Assembly: GCA_015234525.1 (NCBI GenBank)
Contig: JADGMX010000049.1
Location: 1 to 64,000 of the forward strand
Direction: 5' to 3'
DNA: 64,000 nt
DNA from: Flavobacterium sp.
GTDB taxonomy: Bacteria > Bacteroidota > Bacteroidia > Flavobacteriales > Flavobacteriaceae
This document shows, piece by piece, positions 16,432-23,589 of this stretch. Below the pieces are notes generated by a model. The model was not told the origin of the DNA and made no database searches. It saw nothing but the letters and a program-made list of their open reading frames with translations. The position numbers were made by a program, and so were the translations under genes. The first letter of the stretch is position 1, and each line of letters opens with the position of its first letter.

Positions 16432-17196
16432 ATGAAGATAGTAATTTCGCCTGCAAAAACCCTCGATTTTGAGCGGCAAACGCCAACCGACTCCTTTACC
16501 GTTCCTGCGTTTTTAAAACAAGCCAAACAAGTTCACAAAGTTTTGAAAGACCTAAATCCGAGTGAACTTTCGGAACTTTTAAGCATTTCAGATAAGTTGG
16601 CTGATCTTAATTGGCAGCGAAATCAAAGCAAAGGTTTTGGATCAAAAGTGCTTTCCGAAAACGCTCGGCAAGCTGTTTATGCGTTTAACGGCGAAGTTTA
16701 CACCGGTTTGGACGCATACTCGATTCCGCCTCAAAAACTGGATATGTTACAAGATCGTCTTCGGATTCTTTCGGGATTGTACGGAATGTTGAAACCACTT
16801 GATTTAATTCAGCCTTATCGATTGGAGATGGGTATTAAATTGGCTGTTGGCGATAGTCAGAATTTATATGAATTTTGGAAGACGTCGGTGACAAAGAAAC
16901 TTAATTCGGAGATGTTAAAAGGCGAACTGTTGGTGAATCTCGCAAGTAAAGAATATTTTTCAGTGCTTGATAAAAAACTGCTGAAAGCCAGAGTTATCAC
17001 ACCCGAATTCAAAGATTACAGCGGCGGGAAACTTAAAATGATCAGCTTTTTTGCTAAGAAAGCCCGAGGATCAATGACGCGGTATATTATCGATACAAAT
17101 TCGCAGTCGATCGACGATCTAAAAGCATTTGATTATGACGGTTATGCTTTTGATGACAAGCTTTCTCAAGGCGACACGCTGACTTTTACCAGATAG
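16432..17196 (+). CDS. yaaA: Peroxide stress protein YaaA
   Basis: A 254-residue YaaA/DUF328 protein. E. coli YaaA limits free iron and DNA damage during hydrogen peroxide stress and binds DNA. The family N-terminus MKIVISPAKTLDF is intact, as are SGLYGMLKPLDLIQPYRLEMG and the basic AKKARGSMTRYIID region. The ATG at 16432 lies two bases after the preceding stop, so it is the last gene of the three-gene unit. Confidence 0.93.
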   Translation: MKIVISPAKTLDFERQTPTDSFTVPAFLKQAKQVHKVLKDLNPSELSELLSISDKLADLNWQRNQSKGFGSKVLSENARQAVYAFNGEVYTGLDAYSIPPQKLDMLQDRLRILSGLYGMLKPLDLIQPYRLEMGIKLAVGDSQNLYEFWKTSVTKKLNSEMLKGELLVNLASKEYFSVLDKKLLKARVITPEFKDYSGGKLKMISFFAKKARGSMTRYIIDTNSQSIDDLKAFDYDGYAFDDKLSQGDTLTFTR

Positions 17197-17259
17197 CTGT
17201 TATGTTAAAATAGGAGGAAGTCGGTTTGGTTTTATTAAATTGCCGCAAAATATTTTATC

Positions 17260-18435
17260 ATGATTAGAAAAAGTTTTTTACTGTCAGTTTTGTTCGCCTC
17301 ATCGGCAATGTTTGCTCAGGACGAATTGATCAAAAAAGTTATCAATAACGCATCAATCAGTTCTCAGTTTGTATTTAACGAGGTGATTGATCTTGAAGAT
17401 ACTTCAATTAAAAACCAAGGTTCGGCAGGGACATGTTGGAGTTATTCCGGGAACTCATTTTTGGAATCGGAAATGATCCGAATGGGAAAACAGCCTGTTG
17501 ATCTGGCAGAAATCTACACGGCGCGTTTTGTATATCTTGAAAAAGCCCGCAACTATATTTTATTTAACGGCAACATGGGCTTGGGCGATGGTGGTGAAAC
17601 CCACGATGTTTTGAATATGTTCAGAAAGTACGGCGCAATGCCGCAAGAAGCCTATACGCTTGAAGATTACGGAAAGGGTTCGGTAAAATCTGATGATTTT
17701 CAAAAACGATTCAAGGAAATTCTGGATGATTATTTAAAAGATGAAAATCCGAAGAAAGGCGCCTCATGGGTTCAGAACATCAACAAATACATAGACGAGA
17801 ATTTTGGAAAACTGCCGGAAACATTTACCTACAAAGGAAAAAAGTACACTCCGCAGACATTTTCAAAAGAAATTGTGGGGATCAATCCAGATGATTATGT
17901 AGAGTTTTCTTCATATAAAGACAACCCGTATTATCAAAAAATGGTTTTGCCGGTTCCTGACAACTGGAGTTACGACATGGTTTACAATGTGCCGATGACC
18001 GAACTTACCGATATTATCGACCACGCGTTGGCAAAAGGGTATACAGTTGCCTGGTCGACTGATGTTTCAGAACCTTATTTTAGCTGGAAAAACGGTGTTG
18101 CACATGTTCCTGATGTGGATTTGTACAGCATTTCCGATGAGCAGAAAAAACAGATTTTCACAGGACCGCTTGAAGAAAAGAAAATCGATGAGGATATCAG
18201 GCTTGACGGACTTTACACATTAACCACTACAGACGATCATGCGATGCAGATTGTTGGTTTAGCGAAAGATCAAAACGGTAAAGAATATTATAAAGTTAAA
18301 AATTCCTGGGGCGATAAAAACGATTACAAAGGTTATTTGTACGTGACAAAGACGTTTGTTCAATTAAAATCGACCGGAATTTTGTTGCATAAAGACGGTT
18401 TGCCGAAAAGCACAGCCAAAAAGTTGAAAGCATAA
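17260..18435 (+). CDS. Exported C1-family cysteine peptidase (bleomycin hydrolase-like)
   Basis: A 391-residue papain-fold peptidase of the C1B aminopeptidase C group with a signal peptide (SFLLSVLFASSAMFAQ), predicting export. The catalytic residues are Cys59 in QGSAGTCWSYS, His327 in TTDDHAMQIVG and Asn348 in KNSWG. C1B enzymes are normally cytoplasmic aminopeptidases; an exported form suggests peptide use outside the cytoplasm. It is transcribed alone and followed by a family A repeat and a hairpin. Confidence 0.9.
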   Translation: MIRKSFLLSVLFASSAMFAQDELIKKVINNASISSQFVFNEVIDLEDTSIKNQGSAGTCWSYSGNSFLESEMIRMGKQPVDLAEIYTARFVYLEKARNYILFNGNMGLGDGGETHDVLNMFRKYGAMPQEAYTLEDYGKGSVKSDDFQKRFKEILDDYLKDENPKKGASWVQNINKYIDENFGKLPETFTYKGKKYTPQTFSKEIVGINPDDYVEFSSYKDNPYYQKMVLPVPDNWSYDMVYNVPMTELTDIIDHALAKGYTVAWSTDVSEPYFSWKNGVAHVPDVDLYSISDEQKKQIFTGPLEEKKIDEDIRLDGLYTLTTTDDHAMQIVGLAKDQNGKEYYKVKNSWGDKNDYKGYLYVTKTFVQLKSTGILLHKDGLPKSTAKKLKA

Positions 18436-18488
18436 CAGCGGCAGCTTTTGTGGTTTGTTGAAATAATCATTTTCAAAATAACCAGAAA

Positions 18489-18573
18489 AGCCCTAGCCCG
18501 GATGGGAAGCGGCATCCTTTTGCAAAGCGGTAGCGGCGCAAAAGATATAGCGGACAGCCGGAATAGCTTCCAG
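18489..18573 (+). repeat. Family A interspersed repeat, copy 2
   Basis: It begins CCCTAGCCCGGATGGGAAGC, has the core ATCCTTTTGC paired with GCAAAAGAT, and ends TAGCGGACAGCCGGAATAGC. It is the closest relative of copy 3 and lies between convergent genes. Confidence 0.75.
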
Positions 18574-18584
18574 TAAAAATCAGA

Positions 18585-18613
18585 GATCCCGTTAGAAATA
18601 GCGGGATTTTTTG
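18585..18613. terminator. Terminator between peptidase and amidotransferase genes
   Basis: ATCCCG pairs with CGGGAT around a 10-base loop, with TTTTTT after it on the plus strand. It ends just before the stop of the minus-strand amidotransferase gene and follows the family A repeat. Confidence 0.65.
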
Positions 18614-18614
18614 G

Positions 18615-19178
18615 TTAAAGTTCCAACCAGTTTTGCAGTAATTTCTTACCGTTTTGCGTGAGAATACTTTCCGGGTGGAACTGCACACCACGAACATCAT
18701 AAATGACATGGCGAAGTGACATAATCTGCCCGTTAGCATCGATTGACGTTGCTTCGAGCGAGGCGGGAAGTTGCGGCGAAACCGTCCAGGAATGATACCT
18801 TCCAACGGTAAATTTCTGTGGTAAATCTTGAAATAGCGGTTCGGAGGGAGCGATGATCTGAATCTCGGATCCGACGCCGTGATAAACCTTAACGAGATTG
18901 AACAATGACCCGCCAAAAACTGCGGCGATGGCTTGCTGACCCAGACAAATGCCAAGAATGCTTTTGGTTGCTGCGAACTTTTTGATCAGAGGTTTGAGCA
19001 AACCCGCGTCGTCGGGGATTCCTGGTCCGGGAGAAAGCAGTATTTTGTGAAACTTTTCGACTTCATCAAGCTCAAATTCGTCGTTCCGAAAAACGGTTAT
19101 GTTGGCGTTTAAATCCTCGAGGTAATGCACGAGATTAAACGTAAAGCTGTCGTAATTGTCGATGACCAGGACGTTCAT
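18615..19178 (-). CDS. Anthranilate/aminodeoxychorismate synthase glutamine amidotransferase
   Basis: A 187-residue class I glutamine amidotransferase that supplies ammonia to a chorismate-using partner. The catalytic triad is visible: Cys78 in GICLGQQA, and His168 and Glu170 in VQFHPES. Residues LLSPGPG and RYHSW are typical of TrpG/PabA. No trp or pab synthase component I gene is adjacent, so tryptophan versus folate use cannot be decided. Confidence 0.9.
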   Translation of the reverse strand: MNVLVIDNYDSFTFNLVHYLEDLNANITVFRNDEFELDEVEKFHKILLSPGPGIPDDAGLLKPLIKKFAATKSILGICLGQQAIAAVFGGSLFNLVKVYHGVGSEIQIIAPSEPLFQDLPQKFTVGRYHSWTVSPQLPASLEATSIDANGQIMSLRHVIYDVRGVQFHPESILTQNGKKLLQNWLEL

Positions 19179-19225
19179 GAAAGGCGGGAGGTTAGGTATG
19201 CGCAGCAGCGAAGGTAAACATTTTG

Positions 19226-19258
19226 CAAAAAAAAGCCCGAAGAGAACTTCAGGCTTTA
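19226..19258 (-). terminator. Terminator of the MarR-YceI unit
   Basis: On the minus strand AAAGCC-GAAG pairs imperfectly with CTTC-GGGCTTT around a TTCT loop and is followed by eight T residues, about 20 bases after the YceI stop. Confidence 0.8.
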
Positions 19259-19277
19259 GATTTTTAGATCGGATTGA

Positions 19278-19847
19278 TTAGAATGCGATGTTGGCAACCA
19301 CGTCGAATTCGTCGTTGATGGCATTGTTTCCAAGGTTGTCGAAGAAACTTCCAGATCCGTATTTGATGTCGTATTTCGTACGGTCAATTTTTAGGTTTGC
19401 CACAGCAGTGTTTCCGTTTACAACCATGTCGAACGTTACGGGTTTTGTGATTCCTTTGATAGTAAGATCAGCAGTTACGGTATAATTATTAGCTGATTTT
19501 GTAGCGATGGTTTTGAAATCAAGTTTTGCGGTTGGGAATTTATCAGTCGCAAAAAAATCGTCGTTTTTTAGGTGACCTTCAAGTTTTTCTTTTCCGCCAC
19601 CGGCTTTAAGATCGGTTACTGCGATTGAATTCATATCGATAGTAAACGCACCACCGGCAAGTTTTTTTCCTTTGAAAACAAGTGCGCCGTCTTTAAGAGC
19701 TACAGTTCCGTCGTGCTGACCTGTAAGTTTTTTACCAACCCATGTGATTTTGCTTTTAGAAGCGTCAACGGCTTTCTTGGTTTGAGCAGAAACGGTTACT
19801 GCAGTTAGCGTGAAAAGTGAAAGTGCGAAAATTTTTAAATTTTTCAT
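19278..19847 (-). CDS. YceI family protein
   Basis: A 189-residue exported protein: signal peptide ending near AQ20, then the YceI lipocalin-like barrel. Motifs include SKSKITWVGKKLTGQHDGTV, GHLKNDDFFATDKFPTA and VTADLTIKGITKPVTF. YceI relatives bind isoprenoid lipids such as polyprenyl chains in the periplasm. It starts 24 bases after the MarR gene, so the two are likely co-transcribed and MarR may control it. Confidence 0.92.
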   Translation of the reverse strand: MKNLKIFALSLFTLTAVTVSAQTKKAVDASKSKITWVGKKLTGQHDGTVALKDGALVFKGKKLAGGAFTIDMNSIAVTDLKAGGGKEKLEGHLKNDDFFATDKFPTAKLDFKTIATKSANNYTVTADLTIKGITKPVTFDMVVNGNTAVANLKIDRTKYDIKYGSGSFFDNLGNNAINDEFDVVANIAF

Positions 19848-19871
19848 TAGTTAAAAGTGTTTATTGAATTA

Positions 19872-20333
19872 TTATTTGTGTTCAGTATTTTTAAACTTGT
19901 CGAGCAAAATGTTGAGTTGCTGGAGTTCATTGACCGACAAATTTCCGGTCAGTGATTCTTCGTACTTCAAAACTTCCGGATCTACTTTTTGGAGAAGATC
20001 AAGTCCGTTTGCGGTAATTGCGACCTCGATTTTTCGTCTATTGGCCGGACAAACTTCACGGGTGACCAGATTTTTTGACAGTAATTTGTCGACCAATCGG
20101 GTTGTGTTACTCGTTTTGGCGATCATTCGATCTTGTATTTCGAACATATTTGCCGGACTTCCTTTTTGGCCTCTCAGTATTCGAAGAACATTATATTGCT
20201 CCATTGACAGATCAAACGATTTTAAGGCTTCATTGATTTTTTCGAGAACGATGTTTTGAGTTCGGAGTACATTTAGCACTGTCTGCTTTGCAAGCGGAAT
20301 CGACTTTTTATTTTCGATGACTAATTTTGACAT
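19872..20333 (-). CDS. MarR family transcriptional regulator
   Basis: A 153-residue winged-helix regulator. The recognition region is IQDRMIAKTSNTTRLVDKLL (about 66-85) and the wing holds EVCPANRRKIEV with a single Cys95. MarR proteins bind palindromes as dimers and release DNA on ligand or thiol oxidation. A palindrome (ATTTGTA-GG-TACAAAT, 20347-20362) overlaps its own -7 box, so autorepression is likely, and the downstream YceI gene should be co-regulated. The divergent redox genes start about 90 bases beyond the palindrome. Whether Cys95 is redox-active is open. Confidence 0.92.
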   Translation of the reverse strand: MSKLVIENKKSIPLAKQTVLNVLRTQNIVLEKINEALKSFDLSMEQYNVLRILRGQKGSPANMFEIQDRMIAKTSNTTRLVDKLLSKNLVTREVCPANRRKIEVAITANGLDLLQKVDPEVLKYEESLTGNLSVNELQQLNILLDKFKNTEHK

Positions 20334-20346
20334 GTGTACTTACCTT

Positions 20347-20365
20347 ATTTGTAGGTACAAATGTA
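20347..20365 (-). promoter_or_regulatory. MarR promoter with overlapping palindromic operator
   Basis: ATTTGTA GG TACAAAT (20347-20362) is a perfect 7+7 palindrome around two bases. The -7 box TACATTTG (20358-20365, minus strand) overlaps its right arm. A dimer bound here would block the promoter of marR-yceI. Confidence 0.6.
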
Positions 20366-20452
20366 GTATATAAATATGTTGAGCAAGATTGTTTGCTGTT
20401 AATTTTTCGTTAATTAGAAATTGACCGATATTCTCGTTGTATTTTTAGGGAC

Positions 20453-20965
20453 ATGAAACTGAGTTTGTCAATTGTTTTATTTTGCTTGAGCATCAGCGTG
20501 TTTGGACAAGAGCTCGTGTCGAAAAAAGTGTGTGCCAAGGATGGCGTTACGGTAAAATCATTCGATTATCTGTTGCTGGCCGACTATCTCAAGATTGAAG
20601 ATGACGAAATCAAGGTTGTCAATTTTTGGGCAACCTGGTGCGCGCCTTGTATAAAGGAACTTCCGCATTTTGAGAAGATAAATAGCGAGTATAAGAAGAA
20701 GGGCGTTGAGGTAATACTTGTGAGTTTGGATATGGCCAAGCAAGTTGAAAAGGCATTGATTCCCTTTATCATGCGTCGCAAACTCGGTTCGGATGTTGTG
20801 CATTTGCACGATGTTGATGCTGATGTTTGGATTAATAAAGTGGATCCTTCATGGTCGGGTGCAATTCCGGCGACATTGATTATCAGCAAAGATCGTAGGG
20901 CGTTTTTTGAGAAAGAGTTTACTTACGACGAATTACAATCAGAAATATTAAAATTCATCAAATAA
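20453..20965 (+). CDS. Exported TlpA-like thioredoxin-fold protein
   Basis: A 170-residue protein with a signal peptide (LSIVLFCLSISVFGQ) and a thioredoxin fold. The active site is WATWCAPC with Cys63 and Cys66, followed by the cis-Pro region AIPATLII. TlpA/ResA-type proteins reduce disulfides outside the cytoplasm. Its TAA stop overlaps the next ATG by one base (TAATG), coupling it to the second thioredoxin-like gene. Confidence 0.9.
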   Translation: MKLSLSIVLFCLSISVFGQELVSKKVCAKDGVTVKSFDYLLLADYLKIEDDEIKVVNFWATWCAPCIKELPHFEKINSEYKKKGVEVILVSLDMAKQVEKALIPFIMRRKLGSDVVHLHDVDADVWINKVDPSWSGAIPATLIISKDRRAFFEKEFTYDELQSEILKFIK

Positions 20966-21567
20966 TGAAAAGTATTTTTTTATTCTTAACCATGTTGAGC
21001 CTTAGCATGACGGGTATTACTGGCAATGTTGACGGTTACAAGATCGGTGATATGGCAACCGATTTTAAGCTCAAAAATATTGATGGAAAATTGGTGTCTT
21101 TAGCCGATTACAAAGATGCCAAAGGTTATATCGTCATATTTACTTGCAACCATTGTCCGTACGCTAAAGCATATGAAGATCGCATTGTAGCCTTAGATAA
21201 AAAGTACAAAAAACTGGGATTCCCGGTAATTGCTATCAATCCGAACAATCCGGGCAAACAACCTGAAGATAGTTTTGAAAACATGAAACTGCGGGCGAAA
21301 GAAAAAGGTTTTTCATTTCCATATTTAATCGACGAAGGTCAGAAGATTTATCCGCAGTACGGCGCTACTAAAACACCTCATGTCTATGTTTTATCAAAAA
21401 CTTCCAATGGGAATCGGGTTGAATATATTGGTGCCATTGATGATAATTACGAAGATGAATCGGCTGTAAAACAAAAATATGTAGAACAAGCGGTTAATAG
21501 CCTTTTGTCAAAGACTGAGATCGCCGTAAAAGAAACCAAAGCGATTGGATGTACAATTAAAAAATAA
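20965..21567 (+). CDS. Thioredoxin family protein with CNHC motif
   Basis: A 200-residue exported protein (hydrophobic signal at 4-20) of the AhpC/TSA-redoxin group. The redox motif CNHCPYAKAYEDR (Cys61, Cys64) and TKTPHVYVL with the cis-Pro are characteristic of the single-domain family often annotated as thioredoxin family protein or redoxin. The partner is unknown, and coupling to the TlpA-like gene suggests they act on the same extracytoplasmic thiols. The C-terminus carries a further Cys near residue 197. Confidence 0.88.
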   Translation: MKSIFLFLTMLSLSMTGITGNVDGYKIGDMATDFKLKNIDGKLVSLADYKDAKGYIVIFTCNHCPYAKAYEDRIVALDKKYKKLGFPVIAINPNNPGKQPEDSFENMKLRAKEKGFSFPYLIDEGQKIYPQYGATKTPHVYVLSKTSNGNRVEYIGAIDDNYEDESAVKQKYVEQAVNSLLSKTEIAVKETKAIGCTIKK

Positions 21568-21572
21568 AAAAT

Positions 21573-21887
21573 ATGAACCTTACACAGGAAGAGTGGGCCT
21601 CGAAGTTACAGAATGATACCGATGCAACAATTTTAGACGTTCGCACAGATGAAGAGTGGGAGGAAGGATTTATTCCCGGTGCCATTCATGTTGATATCTA
21701 TCAGGGACAGGGTTTTATCGATCAGATAAATGAGCTTGATAAAAATAAATCCTATTATGTTTATTGCAAGGCCGGCGGTCGGAGTCAGCAAGCTTGTCAC
21801 ATTATGAATGAACTCGGTTTCGACAAAACTTTCAATTTAACAGGCGGAATCTCACAATGGGAAGGGGATGTTGAAACTCCGGAGTAA
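21573..21887 (+). CDS. Single-domain rhodanese
   Basis: A 104-residue rhodanese domain with no signal peptide. The active-site loop is YCKAGGRSQQA with Cys65, and the domain start LDVRTDEEWEEGFIPGAIHV is typical. Such proteins move sulfane sulfur in the cytoplasm. It begins 5 bases after the CNHC thioredoxin gene, forming a three-gene thiol unit. Confidence 0.93.
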   Translation: MNLTQEEWASKLQNDTDATILDVRTDEEWEEGFIPGAIHVDIYQGQGFIDQINELDKNKSYYVYCKAGGRSQQACHIMNELGFDKTFNLTGGISQWEGDVETPE

Positions 21888-21976
21888 ATGCCTGAAAATA
21901 ATGTAAAAGGACATTGACTTAATGTAAGCATTTGGACGGATTTCGGGGTCATCTTTGTAGGATAAAATCAAAAGCT

Positions 21977-22162
21977 ATGAATAATTTTGCCAGCCCCCAA
22001 GACGACCAGCAGTTAAATAATCATACGATAATTGACCCTGCTTACAATGAGCCGTTTCCGGTTTCGGATTCAACGCCGGAGGAAATCAGTTTGGAAGATT
22101 TCGAAAAATTAAGCGGTACGAGTTTCATAGAATTCTTGAGATCGCAGGATGACATGCTATAA
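21977..22162 (+). CDS. Small acidic hypothetical protein
   Basis: A 61-residue protein, Asp/Glu/Ser-rich, with no signal or membrane segment and no family that I recognise. The ATG at 21977 follows a promoter-like CATCTTTG (21950-21957), one mismatch from TAnnTTTG, with a TTTG at 21931-21934. A start upstream would overlap that box. It is followed 22 bases later by a small secreted protein gene. Coding status is plausible but rests on the open frame and spacing only. Confidence 0.55.
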   Translation: MNNFASPQDDQQLNNHTIIDPAYNEPFPVSDSTPEEISLEDFEKLSGTSFIEFLRSQDDML

Positions 22163-22184
22163 TAATCGCTAAAAATAACATCGT

Positions 22185-22484
22185 ATGAAAAATAAATTTT
22201 TAGCATTTGCCGCATTAATGATATGCGGAATTGCGTCAGCCCAAGTGAATCCGAATACGACAATTGATAAAACCATTGTTGACGAACCAAAACGCGATAC
22301 ACTTCAGGTTGACACGCAACTGAAGAAAGAAACGGACTTAAAGAAAATGGATGCGGTAAAAACGCAAGACCATGTGAAAACGAGTAAGGCGCCTGCTGTA
22401 GACAAGGACATAAAATCATCTGAAACTACCACAAAAACAAAAAAGGAAGTACGCCGTAAAACTCAAAATACGACAACTAAATAA
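22185..22484 (+). CDS. Small secreted Lys/Thr-rich protein
   Basis: A 99-residue protein with a clear signal peptide (FLAFAALMICGIASAQ). The mature 79 residues are low-complexity, rich in Lys, Thr and Asp, and probably disordered. No family is recognised. A strong terminator follows 20 bases after the stop, supporting it as the end of a transcription unit. Confidence 0.7.
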   Translation: MKNKFLAFAALMICGIASAQVNPNTTIDKTIVDEPKRDTLQVDTQLKKETDLKKMDAVKTQDHVKTSKAPAVDKDIKSSETTTKTKKEVRRKTQNTTTK

Positions 22485-22503
22485 TCAACACAATGATTTA
22501 ATT

Positions 22504-22530
22504 TAAAAGGGCCTTTAAAGCCCTTTTTTT
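22504..22530 (+). terminator. Terminator after the small secreted protein
   Basis: AAAGGGC pairs with GCCCTTT around a 6-base loop and leads into eight T residues. It abuts the cphB stop codon on the other strand. Confidence 0.85.
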
Positions 22531-23399
22531 TATAGTTTGCAATCTTCCGGAGTTTTTATGGTCAGGACGTGATTTTTGAGATCATAGACATCAGTTTTGC
22601 TCATTACATGAACCGTTAAGTTATCCATCGAAATGGGCGTTCCTTCTATAATATCCATGTAATTGCTTTTTTTGATCGTGCGTCCGTCAACCAAAATTGT
22701 CATTCCCGGACCAATAGCCTCCATTTTTGAACCTTGAATGAGCAAGCCTGTGTTTTCCTCAAGTCCGATACCTAGAATGTTAGGATTACTAACCACGATT
22801 TGAAACAGACGACCAATCCGGCCACGTTGAATAAAGTGTGTGTCAAATACGATATCGCTTACCAATCCAAATCCGCTTGTTGTTCTGATTTCCCCCTTTA
22901 GCAAGGCATCGGAACTTGAGCCCTGGAAAATCATATTTTCTGATGCTACGGCTGCTCCCGCAGAAGTTCCCGCGTACATGAACTTTGGATCTTTTAGTTT
23001 TTCGAGTAAGAGATCGTAAAATCTGGTTCCTCCTAGAATGCTGGTGAGTCGGAGTTGATCGCCGCCGGTTACAAATAAAACGTCAGCTTCATTTAACCGC
23101 TTTAAGAAGGTTTCGTCTTCTGCTTGTTCTCGTTCCTCAATCATTAATATGTCAACATTTTTCGCTTTTAGCTTTTTAAAAGCTTCAATGTAATCGCCTC
23201 CAATTTCTTTGGGAATGGTCGATGCGGTCGTAAGAACCTCAATGCGCGATCTTTCCTTTCTTCGGGATTCTAATATAATACGTTGCAGGATTCCCGTCTG
23301 GGTTGCATCTTTATCCGCAGTTTTCTTTGCGAGATCATCATGCGTGTCACCTTTATCTTCGGCACCGCCAATAATTACCAGTTTTCCTCGTACTGTCAT
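22530..23399 (-). CDS. cphB: Cyanophycinase
   Basis: A 289-residue serine peptidase of the S51 group that cuts the storage polymer cyanophycin (multi-L-arginyl-poly-L-aspartate) into beta-Asp-Arg dipeptides. The nucleophile Ser146 is in AGTSAGAAVAS, with TGGDQ near 112 and the substrate-binding region FDTHFIQRGRIGRL. No signal peptide is present, so it acts in the cytoplasm on the polymer made by the divergent cphA. The intergenic region (190 bases) holds both promoters; TAATTTTA at 23417-23424 (minus) is near consensus. Confidence 0.93.
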   Translation of the reverse strand: MTVRGKLVIIGGAEDKGDTHDDLAKKTADKDATQTGILQRIILESRRKERSRIEVLTTASTIPKEIGGDYIEAFKKLKAKNVDILMIEEREQAEDETFLKRLNEADVLFVTGGDQLRLTSILGGTRFYDLLLEKLKDPKFMYAGTSAGAAVASENMIFQGSSSDALLKGEIRTTSGFGLVSDIVFDTHFIQRGRIGRLFQIVVSNPNILGIGLEENTGLLIQGSKMEAIGPGMTILVDGRTIKKSNYMDIIEGTPISMDNLTVHVMSKTDVYDLKNHVLTIKTPEDCKL

Positions 23400-23589
23400 G
23401 AATGTTGTTTTCTGCTAAAATTAGTGCGTCCAGGCATCATATATTTTACATAAACTGCTTGTCTGCTTACAATATTTTCTGGTCTTTTAAATGTAATCTT
23501 TAGGGCAAATTGTGTAAGAAGATACCTCACGTTATGCGTGAACTTTGAATTTATACACAAAATCTGTTGCCAATAAACAATTTAATAAG

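Noticed and set aside
17212..17217. AGGAGG upstream of the C1 peptidase
   Set aside because: It is over 40 bases before the start codon, far too distant for a ribosome binding site, and such sites are rarely used in this phylum.
18473..18955. 160-residue minus-strand frame overlapping the amidotransferase
   Set aside because: It is out of frame with the complete TrpG/PabA-type protein and extends through the family A repeat.
22042..22419. 125-residue minus-strand frame opposite two small genes
   Set aside because: The plus strand carries a signal peptide and ends at a terminator; the minus frame has no start context or motif.
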